Source: an uncultured Fibrobacterota bacterium (GTDB lineage: Bacteria; Fibrobacterota; Chitinivibrionia; Chitinivibrionales; CAIOZP01). From it: a stretch of 6,686 nucleotides of DNA. Under the pieces are notes generated by a model. The model made no database searches. It was given only the letters and a program-made list of their open reading frames with translations, and was not told the origin of the DNA. This document shows, piece after piece, positions 1 to 5,524 of this stretch. The DNA lies in assembly GCA_903862805.1 (NCBI GenBank), contig CAIOZP010000703.1, positions 1 to 6,686 on the forward strand, in the 5' to 3' direction. Made by a program: the position numbers and the translations under genes. Each line of letters starts with the position of its first letter. The stretch's first letter is position 1.

Positions 1-431
1 AAGAGAAAAATCTCGAGGCCATGGACGCCGCTCTTCCAAAAGACGAGGGCGCTATTGCGGCGGCTGCCAACTTGGGTATTGCTCATGGGATCTGGTTGGA
101 TTCGGTTAGGGCAAGAATATCGTTCATAAATCCGAATTCTCAGGCTTTGGCAACGCAGATTCAGGAGAAAGTCGTTTCGGATGCAGAAGCCAGCAAGGCG
201 GCAGCAGCTGCCTCGCCGATAAATCCTGCAGCTCAGGGGGCAGCTGTCGGCGGCGTTGCAACAGACGATTGCGCTAAGTTGATGAAGCGTATCGGAAACA
301 TTATAGGGATGAGTTCTTCTGTGGATGATAAAATCGCGCAATTGCACGGAATTGGCACCGATGCCCAGCGCCAAATATCAAAAGAACAGGATTCTATAGC
401 ATCTTTAAAGTCAAAGTTAGGAATACAGTAA
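1..431 (+). CDS. 3' end of an unrecognised Ala-rich helical protein (partial)
   Basis: The reading frame is open to the left edge (first complete codon at base 3). The ATG at 21 has no properly spaced ribosome site: the only purine run, GAGG, ends 2 bases before it. I therefore read this as the C-terminal ~140 residues of a longer gene that starts outside the window. The visible part is predicted helical. Counting from the Met at 21, an Ala-rich stretch spans about residues 50-75, and a charged heptad-like segment from about residue 98 to the end suggests a short coiled coil. There is one cysteine and no membrane segment. I do not recognise the family. It lies 113 bases upstream of an ExbB/ExbD/TonB-like unit in the same orientation, which allows a functional link but does not show one. 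The TAA stop is at 429-431. Confidence 0.6.
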   Translation, partial: EKNLEAMDAALPKDEGAIAAAANLGIAHGIWLDSVRARISFINPNSQALATQIQEKVVSDAEASKAAAAASPINPAAQGAAVGGVATDDCAKLMKRIGNIIGMSSSVDDKIAQLHGIGTDAQRQISKEQDSIASLKSKLGIQ

Positions 432-544
432 ATATCTTGAAAAAAAACGGTGAAAAATACGAAAAATGATTAAATTCCTTTGTACATAAATATATTGAAT
501 ATTAACGGTTTACTTTAAATCTTTCTCTTCAGGGGGTTTCTGTC
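432..544 (+). promoter_or_regulatory. AT-rich gap, likely promoter of the exbB unit
   Basis: This 113-base non-coding stretch is markedly richer in A and T than its neighbours, with TATATT at 491-496 and other A/T runs. No hairpin with a T-tract follows the upstream gene. I could not fit a convincing -35/-10 pair with normal spacing, so the promoter is inferred from position and base composition only. A clear ribosome site, AGGGGG at 531-536, sits 8 bases before the exbB ATG and supports that start. Confidence 0.3.
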
Positions 545-1171
545 ATGAGATTTCTTAATTTCATCCTGCTCGGCTTCCAATCGTCTGCCGGCTTCATCAT
601 GTGGGTCATTCTTCTCGTAGGCGTTGTAGGTATCGCCATTGCCGTAGAGAGATACATCTATCTATATCTCAACGCGGACAAGGGTACGGCTGCCTTTATG
701 AAGGCAATCGGTAATTTTGTTAAGCAGGGCGATTTCGAGAAGGCAACGCGCTTCTGTTCACAGCAGAAGACTCCGATAGCCCGTGCGGTTCTTGTTATTC
801 TTCAGAATCGCTCAAAGGGTGCAAAAGCGGTCAAGAAGGCGGTTGACGAAGTTTTCCTTGAGGAAACACCGAAGATCAAACGCAATATTCACTTCCTGAA
901 TATGTTTGCCAATATTGCAACGCTTATCGGCCTTACGGGTACGATTTATGGTACGATGGAGTGTTTCGATGCTATTGCTAATGCTCCTGCGGCTCAGCGT
1001 GCCCAGCAGCTTGCATCTGGTATTTCCATTACTATGTCTGCAACACTTTTTGGTCTTTGCATTGCCGTTCCTAACATCATATTCCACGGCATTTACAGCG
1101 GCAAGGCTGATAAGATCATTGAAGACATGGACGAGAAGACTGCAAAGCTCGCCAACGCTGTAGAAGAATAA
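545..1171 (+). CDS. exbB: ExbB/TolQ/MotA-family proton channel protein
   Basis: This is an inner-membrane channel subunit. In the known family, an ExbB/TolQ pentamer surrounds two ExbD/TolR chains and uses the proton gradient to drive a TonB-type partner. At 208 residues it is slightly shorter than E. coli ExbB (244) or TolQ (230). Three membrane helices are visible, at about residues 17-37, 118-140 and 160-182, with the cytoplasmic domain between the first two. The family signatures are GLTGTIYG (129-136) in helix 2 and the G-I-x5-A-T-x2-G-L-x2-A-V-P pattern (159-175) in helix 3. Thr133 and Thr167 align with E. coli Thr148 and Thr181. The position of E. coli Glu176 is Ile162 here, which is unusual, while an acidic Glu139 lies near the end of helix 2. 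The start is supported by AGGGGG 8 bases upstream. It is the first gene of a unit with two exbD-like genes and a TonB-like gene. Family membership is confident; the transported cargo or mechanical output is unknown. Confidence 0.93.
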   Translation: MRFLNFILLGFQSSAGFIMWVILLVGVVGIAIAVERYIYLYLNADKGTAAFMKAIGNFVKQGDFEKATRFCSQQKTPIARAVLVILQNRSKGAKAVKKAVDEVFLEETPKIKRNIHFLNMFANIATLIGLTGTIYGTMECFDAIANAPAAQRAQQLASGISITMSATLFGLCIAVPNIIFHGIYSGKADKIIEDMDEKTAKLANAVEE

Positions 1172-1202
1172 TCTGCTCAAAATTCGACGTGAGTGGAATC
1201 GG

Positions 1203-1223
1203 TCCTCCGGAATATCCGGAGGA
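1203..1223 (+). promoter_or_regulatory. Perfect 9-bp hairpin between exbB and the first exbD
   Basis: TCCTCCGGA (1203-1211) and TCCGGAGGA (1215-1223) form a perfect 9-bp stem with a 3-base loop. CGG (1200-1202) and CCG (1227-1229) can add three outer pairs beyond a bulge. No T-run follows, so it does not look like an intrinsic terminator. A stable stem here could protect the 3' end of a processed exbB message or attenuate reading into exbD, giving more ExbB than ExbD, which the ExbB5:ExbD2 stoichiometry of the family would favour. That function is inference. The right arm also contains a Shine-Dalgarno-like GGAGGA that the stem would hide. Confidence 0.6.
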
Positions 1224-1252
1224 ACACCGCGTGTGCGCAATAAGAGGTTAAG

Positions 1253-2065
1253 ATGGCAAGAAAAAAAATGATGAGCGAAGGAGGCGGTGGTCACGGCGGA
1301 GACATGGATCTCAAGCCGTTCATCAACTTCCTTATCGTTCTTGTGCCGGTGCTTATGCTTTCGGCTGAGTTCGCAAAAATTTCTATTATTACTCTGAAAC
1401 TGCCGGAGAATCGAGGCTCTCAGACAACAACTGCTCAGCAAACGCCTCCGTTGAATTCGGAAGACGATAAGCTGATGCTGACCATGATCGTCACAGATTC
1501 TGTTGTGACTCTTGGAGCCAAGGGCGGTTTCCTTCCCAGTATGTGGTACAAGGAATTTCACCGTTATGTTTCTTCCACTAATAAGGAAGACGTTGTTATG
1601 TGGGAGTTCAACCCGGTCAAGCCCGACGATCGTCCGATTTGCAAGGAAACTGGCAAGCCGTTCAAAGTTGGGGAGCGCCAGGACATTCTGCTTGAAGTAA
1701 CCGATGAGAATCGGAACATACAGAAATGTATGTATCTCAAGAAGGATGGCAAGATGATTACCGACGAGTCTTTCTTGCCGATAACGAGTGTCTCTCCCGG
1801 CCAGACGGTGTACGTTCTTTGTAATCCTCGTAAATCAATCCAGGTTACTAATCCCGCAGATTTTGAGTTGCGGAACCTGAACGCTTACGACGAAATGAAG
1901 AACCGTCTCATGAAGGTCAAGGACAGATTCAAGGAAGCCAGTGATGCGAACGATGTTATCATTGCCGCTGAGGATCAGGTCGCTTACGACAAGATCGTTC
2001 AGCTGATGGACATTGCCCGCGAGGCTGATTTCCCGAATATTTCAATCGCAAAACTTAGGAGCTGA
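1253..2065 (+). CDS. exbD: Long ExbD/TolR-like protein lacking the key aspartate
   Basis: This is a biopolymer-transport ExbD/TolR-family subunit with one N-terminal membrane helix (about residues 21-43) and a periplasmic domain. The N-terminus aligns without gaps to E. coli ExbD: Asp17, then Pro22-Phe23-Ile24, then the membrane helix, then the Leu-Pro at 50-51. The residue matching the proton-carrying Asp25 of E. coli ExbD is Asn25 (codon AAC). The C-terminal part (about 212-270) matches the usual ExbD end, a strand followed by a helix such as YDKIVQLMDIAREADF. At 270 residues it is about twice the usual length (~140). The excess is an insertion of roughly 115-130 residues (about 91-205) with three cysteines (130, 159, 190) that I cannot assign. 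A Gly/His-rich stretch (residues 10-16) precedes the helix. AGAGG at 1243-1247 supports the start. The next gene is a second ExbD with an intact aspartate, so the two may form a heteromer. The Asn variant may be a class trait rather than a local mutation. Confidence 0.87.
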   Translation: MARKKMMSEGGGGHGGDMDLKPFINFLIVLVPVLMLSAEFAKISIITLKLPENRGSQTTTAQQTPPLNSEDDKLMLTMIVTDSVVTLGAKGGFLPSMWYKEFHRYVSSTNKEDVVMWEFNPVKPDDRPICKETGKPFKVGERQDILLEVTDENRNIQKCMYLKKDGKMITDESFLPITSVSPGQTVYVLCNPRKSIQVTNPADFELRNLNAYDEMKNRLMKVKDRFKEASDANDVIIAAEDQVAYDKIVQLMDIAREADFPNISIAKLRS

Positions 2066-2070
2066 CAGCC

Positions 2071-2571
2071 ATGATAACACGTGGTCGAGGGAAATCCATT
2101 CCTAAGTCAACAGGTCTTATTATCACTTCTCTGATCGATTACTTTTCAATTGTGGTTATTTACCTCATGAAGAGCTATTCGGCGGAGGGTTCGATCCTGA
2201 CGAACTCTGACAACCTTGTTCTGCCGAACTCCAACGCGAAGACGACGCCCAAGGATGTCAACATTCAGATTGCGGTCACGAGTGATATGGTTCTTGTTGA
2301 CAACAAGCCGATTGTGCCAACGGAAGATGTTCGTAAAATTCCGTCTACCGATCCTGATCCGACGGTTACCAAGCTCAAGGAACGTCTTGAAAAGGCCTAT
2401 GTTCAGGAGCAGGAAATGGTCAAACTCGGTGCATCTAACAGTGTGACGGGTACGATCACGATCCAGATCGACAAAAATGTTCCGTTCGATGTTTTATTCA
2501 AGATTATGAACACTTGCGGTAAAGTTGGTTATAACAACATGAATTTCGCAGTGCTCTCTCGAGAGGAGTAG
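2071..2571 (+). CDS. exbD: ExbD/TolR-family protein with intact membrane aspartate
   Basis: This is the second ExbD/TolR-like subunit, 166 residues, near the usual family length. A basic cytoplasmic tail (residues 1-14) leads into a membrane helix at about 15-35 containing TSLID (19-23). Asp23 occupies the place of the proton-carrying Asp25 of E. coli ExbD. After the helix come the SYSAEG motif (35-40) and a Leu-Pro (51-52), common in ExbD proteins of the AgmX-type clusters. A periplasmic strand/helix region follows, with a charged helix at about 98-118, and the protein ends with the typical ExbD C-terminal strand-helix-strand (about 127-163). AGGAG at 2057-2061, inside the end of the previous gene, serves as ribosome site 9 bases before the ATG. 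The gene starts 5 bases after the first exbD and ends 3 bases before the TonB-like gene, so co-translation is likely. It probably supplies the protonatable residue the first ExbD lacks; that pairing is inference. Confidence 0.9.
   Translation: MITRGRGKSIPKSTGLIITSLIDYFSIVVIYLMKSYSAEGSILTNSDNLVLPNSNAKTTPKDVNIQIAVTSDMVLVDNKPIVPTEDVRKIPSTDPDPTVTKLKERLEKAYVQEQEMVKLGASNSVTGTITIQIDKNVPFDVLFKIMNTCGKVGYNNMNFAVLSREE
2561..2568 (+). promoter_or_regulatory. Ribosome site fixing the GTG start of the TonB-like gene
   Basis: GAGAGGAG lies inside the last codons of the second exbD and 6 bases before a GTG codon at 2575. No ATG in frame has comparable support, and the N-terminal domain is complete only if translation begins at this GTG. 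Confidence 0.75.
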
Positions 2572-2574
2572 TTT

Positions 2575-3861
2575 GTGAAATATAAGGTATTAATTCAGAC
2601 CTGTACCGATCCTGTGCTTCTGCAGCAGGTTGCGGCTGAGATAGCGAAGTGGTCCGGAAGTCCATTGGACGTCGTGACTAATGCGCTTGCGACAAAGCCG
2701 ATCTGCATCAGAAAAGAAGCCGAGGAAGCGGAAGCAAATGAGCTAAAGGCTCGTTTCTCACAGGTGGGTGCAATCGTCGAGATTGTTCCTTTGCCAACAA
2801 CGGTTCCGAAGAAAGCGGTTGTCTCGTCGGATGACGACGATGACGACGACGGCCCAGGGCGGCTTTTAAGCGAGGCGGAGTATCTTAAGGTTCTTCAGTC
2901 GCGGCCCGACATCTTTCATGTGGAAAACGATAAGAAGCTCCGCGTGATTCAGCTTGTCAGCGTGGTGATTGGACTGATCTTTGGAACTTGGATTTCGACC
3001 ATGAAGGTAATGGAGGTCAAAACCGACTTCTTCGACAAGGTCAAGACCGAGAATGCCGGAAAGTTTGTCAAGTCAATCGATGCCACATTAGACAAGCAGA
3101 AGGAAGAGAAAGAGAAGATTCCTACTCCGAAAGAGAAGGACGAAAGCAAGTTGAATCCTTCTAAGAATAAGGGTAAGAATCTTTCTTCAAGTGGTGGTGG
3201 TGACCCGAGGGCGCGTGTTACTCGTCAAGGCGTTCTTGGTATCATATCTGGTGCTGTCAAAGGTAAAAGTGTTGCAAATGCTGATATTTTTGCCAAGGGC
3301 GGATATGCTACCGGTATCGACGCTGTTCTTTCCGGTGTCGGTGGCCTGAAGGCCGGTGGCGACGGTGGAGTAGGGCGCAAAGGCGCCGCTGGTATCGGCT
3401 ACGGCGCGGGGTACGGTTCCGGCTTCGGCGGTGGTTCCGGCGGAATTGATGATCTTGTCGGCAGTCTCATGGGTGGCGACAACGGCGGAAGTCTTGCTCT
3501 CAAGGGTAAGCGCGGAGCCGATCTGAAGATGGCGCCTCCCGATTTTGCCAACGGCGCGGCACTTACAGGTGGACGGAGCAAGGCGAGTATTCAGCGTGTT
3601 GTTATGCAGAATATGGCGGCACTTCGTTATGCTTACAACAAACGCCTTCATGAGAATCCCGATCTAAAAGGCAAGGTTACGGTCAAGTTTGCCATCAACG
3701 AGTTCGGTAATGTGATCTATTGCTCAGTTGTTGGTTCGACAATGGGAACTCCGGATCTTGAAGCCGAAATTGTTGATAAAATCAAGCGATGGATGTTTGA
3801 TAAAATCGACAAACCAGGTGACGTGACCGAAGTAACTTATCCATTTGTTTTCTCTCCGTGA
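2575..3861 (+). CDS. TonB-like protein with AgmX/PglI C-terminal domain and L7/L12-like N-terminus
   Basis: This is the probable energy-transducing arm of the ExbB/ExbD motor, 428 residues from a GTG start. Domains in order: residues 1-72, cytoplasmic, resembling the C-terminal domain of ribosomal protein L7/L12 in pattern and spacing; a run of seven aspartates (86-92); one membrane helix (about 123-143); a Lys/Glu/Pro-rich linker (about 170-200); a very Gly-rich stretch (about 252-312); and an AgmX/PglI-type C-terminal domain (about 334-428). The last carries the family's pattern: a helix with RYAYNKRL (351-358), then NPDLKGKV, then a strand ending FGNV, then S-T-M before a helix leading to W406 and a final YPFVF. 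The domain has a TonB-C-like fold and occurs in Myxococcus gliding-motility and related clusters. The one-helix topology with a long flexible periplasmic linker is that of TonB. It is the last gene of the tight unit and is followed by a strong terminator. The partner in the outer membrane is unknown; the next gene is a candidate. Confidence 0.88.
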   Translation: MKYKVLIQTCTDPVLLQQVAAEIAKWSGSPLDVVTNALATKPICIRKEAEEAEANELKARFSQVGAIVEIVPLPTTVPKKAVVSSDDDDDDDGPGRLLSEAEYLKVLQSRPDIFHVENDKKLRVIQLVSVVIGLIFGTWISTMKVMEVKTDFFDKVKTENAGKFVKSIDATLDKQKEEKEKIPTPKEKDESKLNPSKNKGKNLSSSGGGDPRARVTRQGVLGIISGAVKGKSVANADIFAKGGYATGIDAVLSGVGGLKAGGDGGVGRKGAAGIGYGAGYGSGFGGGSGGIDDLVGSLMGGDNGGSLALKGKRGADLKMAPPDFANGAALTGGRSKASIQRVVMQNMAALRYAYNKRLHENPDLKGKVTVKFAINEFGNVIYCSVVGSTMGTPDLEAEIVDKIKRWMFDKIDKPGDVTEVTYPFVFSP

Positions 3862-3879
3862 TCAATAGTATATTGTTTG

Positions 3880-3919
3880 CAGCCGCGGCAGTTTGATGCT
3901 GCGGCTGTTTTTCTTTTTT
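3880..3919 (+). terminator. Intrinsic terminator ending the exbB-TonB-like unit
   Basis: CAGCCGCGGCA (3880-3890) pairs with TGCTGCGGCTG (3897-3907) over 11 bp with one G-U pair and a 6-base loop. A T-rich tract runs from 3908 to 3919 (five Ts, C, six Ts). It lies 19 bases after the TonB-like gene. Confidence 0.9.
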
Positions 3920-3948
3920 CGCTGTGTCCAGTAATATCAATCAATATC

Positions 3949-3954
3949 AGGAGG
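3949..3954 (+). promoter_or_regulatory. Ribosome site that decides the barrel-gene start
   Basis: AGGAGG sits 8 bases before the ATG at 3963. The frame also extends back to a GTG at 3924, but that codon follows directly on the terminator and has no ribosome site. Starting at 3963 puts a signal peptide at the exact N-terminus. Confidence 0.85.
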
Positions 3955-3962
3955 TTTGGCGG

Positions 3963-5258
3963 ATGCGTAAGATTGCTACTTTACTGTTGGCGGCCGGATC
4001 ACTCGCTTCGATCTGGGCAACGGATGCACGTGTGCTCACGATGGGGCGTACAGACAATTTCTTCATGGATGACATCAGTATTTACAAAAACCCTGCGAAT
4101 ATCAACGTTTATCCGAACATGCTTCTTGGGTCGATGGGTGTTTACAGAAACATCGATACTACTGGTATGACTAACAAGAATAATGCGTGGACACTTTATA
4201 ACCGCGATCCGCAAAAGCCGTTCTTTGGCGGCACGCTGGCCTATTCTCTTGGTCAGGGAGATTCGGCTGCGCGTTATCCGATGATTTCTGTCGGTGCGGT
4301 TGTTAATCGCTATGATCATTACCTCGGCTACATTACGCCTGGTTCAGGTACATTCCTTGGGCCGAAGAAGGATGCCGATAGCGTCGCATTCCTAAAGCCG
4401 CTTGGGAAGATTGATTTTATGGTTGGTGCGACCTTGGCTAATGGTGCCAAGATAGGTATCGGCGCTTATGGTGCGTTCAACAAAGAACAAACACAGGCTG
4501 GCGCGGCACATCTTAAGGATGCAGCTACCACCAGAACGAGTTTGTTCAAGGGTACGGCCGGCGTTAATCTGCCTGTCACAAAAGATATGAACCTTGAAGT
4601 TTCCGGTGCTGTAGGTTTGTCGTCGGCAATTGGCTCCAAGCTTGATACACCCAGCGTGACTGTGAAGCTTGCAGACAACGATGTCTTCTTCAATGCAGAC
4701 GTAAGACTGTTTTCGGCACTCTCCAACATTAACGGAGACTTCGTCCCGCACATTGGATTTGAGCATTTTACCTATCTTTCAGGTCAGCAGTTCCTGACGG
4801 ATTTCAACGCCGGTGTGGCTATCAACCTTAACATCGACAGAGGATTCTTCTGGGGTGGTGTTGAGGGCTTCTACAACGAGAGATCAGCAGTGGATACACT
4901 TGAGCCACTTGATTCTGTTTACCAGACAGTTGACCGCACTCGCGTTGGTGGTCGTGTTCACTTCGGTATCGAGCGCAACGTGATTTGGGATTGGCTCGTA
5001 TGGCGTGTTGGTGGAACCAAATCCATCTATCTCGAAAACGACGGTTCAGGCGAAAAGGCGCACGTTCGTTGGGGTGAAACAACCGAATCCGACGGTTCCG
5101 ACAACGACATGGTTTCCTTCGGTATGGGACTCAATATCGAGAACCGTCTGAAGGTTGATGCTGTTGTCGCTGAAGACATCTTCTATACCTTTACGAACCT
5201 GTTCTCGGGTAATGCAGATCATATTTCAACAAGGATCACAGCTACTTATAGCTTCTGA
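3963..5258 (+). CDS. Putative outer-membrane beta-barrel protein
   Basis: A 431-residue secreted protein. Residues 1-19 form a signal peptide: Met-Arg-Lys, a hydrophobic core, then likely cleavage after Ala19 (Ala15 is an alternative). The mature part has no cysteine, many alternating strands rich in Gly, Tyr and Phe, and a C-terminal segment ending ITATYSF whose last residue is Phe, the usual beta-barrel assembly signal. Near the mature N-terminus, DDISIYKNPANI (36-47) resembles the Asp-Asp...Asn-Pro-Ala signature of PorV/FadL-like barrels, so distant kinship to that group is possible; I do not recognise a specific family. It follows the ExbB/ExbD/TonB-like unit in the same direction, separated by a terminator and a short 43-base gap without a clear promoter. 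It may be expressed by read-through or from an unseen promoter. It could be the outer-membrane partner of the motor, but only position suggests this. Outer-membrane location is fairly confident; function is unknown. Confidence 0.82.
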   Translation: MRKIATLLLAAGSLASIWATDARVLTMGRTDNFFMDDISIYKNPANINVYPNMLLGSMGVYRNIDTTGMTNKNNAWTLYNRDPQKPFFGGTLAYSLGQGDSAARYPMISVGAVVNRYDHYLGYITPGSGTFLGPKKDADSVAFLKPLGKIDFMVGATLANGAKIGIGAYGAFNKEQTQAGAAHLKDAATTRTSLFKGTAGVNLPVTKDMNLEVSGAVGLSSAIGSKLDTPSVTVKLADNDVFFNADVRLFSALSNINGDFVPHIGFEHFTYLSGQQFLTDFNAGVAINLNIDRGFFWGGVEGFYNERSAVDTLEPLDSVYQTVDRTRVGGRVHFGIERNVIWDWLVWRVGGTKSIYLENDGSGEKAHVRWGETTESDGSDNDMVSFGMGLNIENRLKVDAVVAEDIFYTFTNLFSGNADHISTRITATYSF

Positions 5259-5283
5259 TCTCTTTGTTTGATTGATAGTTTAA

Positions 5284-5313
5284 GGGCCGGAGCTTTTTGC
5301 TTCGGCCCTTTTT
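5284..5313 (+). terminator. Intrinsic terminator after the barrel gene
   Basis: GGGCCGGAGC (5284-5293) pairs with GCTTCGGCCC (5299-5308) over 10 bp with one G-U pair, a five-T loop and a T-run at 5309-5313. AA at 5282-5283 can extend the stem with the first two Ts. It lies 25 bases after the stop codon and separates the envelope genes from the repeat-rich region. Confidence 0.92.
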
Positions 5314-5497
5314 GTTTGAACCGTGATTTACATGATTAAAGGATTGGCTTGATTTTGAAATCATGAAAATCCGGTAATCCCATACTCGTCCTGAACACAA
5401 TTACGGGGATTTCGGGATTGGCTTCGCCGCGACTTCGTGGTGACATGATTAAGACAAACCGCTTCGTGGTTGAGATTCTTAGAAATCCTGTCCTTCC
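5314..5497. repeat. Gene-free stretch built of short repeated motifs
   Basis: I see no credible gene here; short open frames on both strands are low-quality and run through repeats. ACATGATTAA occurs at 5330-5339 and 5443-5452, GGATTGGCTT at 5341-5350 and 5415-5424, and CTTCGTGGT at 5433-5441 and 5462-5470. GTAATCCC occurs at 5374-5381 and again at the left end of both long repeats (5499, 6484). The segment 5361-5381 (ATCATGAAAA, a few bases, GTAATCCC) resembles 6471-6491, where ATCTTGAAAA contains the KilA-N stop codon. The stretch looks like accessory or decayed mobile DNA placed directly after a chromosomal operon's terminator. Confidence 0.6.
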
Positions 5498-5524
5498 TGT
5501 AATCCCGATAATCGTGTTCAAGAC
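5388..5524. repeat. Imperfect 24-bp inverted repeat around the left end of repeat copy 1
   Basis: GTCCTGAACACAATTACGGG (5388-5407, continuing to about 5411) is the reverse complement of 5501-5524 at about 20 of 24 positions. The same right arm recurs at 6486-6509. The two arms are about 89 bases apart, so they could mark an inverted pair of element ends or a large stem; which of these is unresolved. Confidence 0.6.

Noticed and set aside
812..1561. A 249-codon open frame on the minus strand
   Set aside because: It lies antisense across the end of exbB, the intergenic hairpin and the start of the first exbD, all well supported by family motifs; its product is Arg/His/Cys-rich without a recognisable domain.
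3187..3651. A 154-codon open frame on the minus strand
   Set aside because: It mirrors the Gly-rich spacer and start of the AgmX/PglI domain; such repetitive GC-rich codons commonly leave the opposite strand open.
3924..3962. Thirteen-codon upstream extension of the barrel gene from a GTG
   Set aside because: It has no ribosome site, starts directly after the terminator T-tract and would bury the signal peptide.
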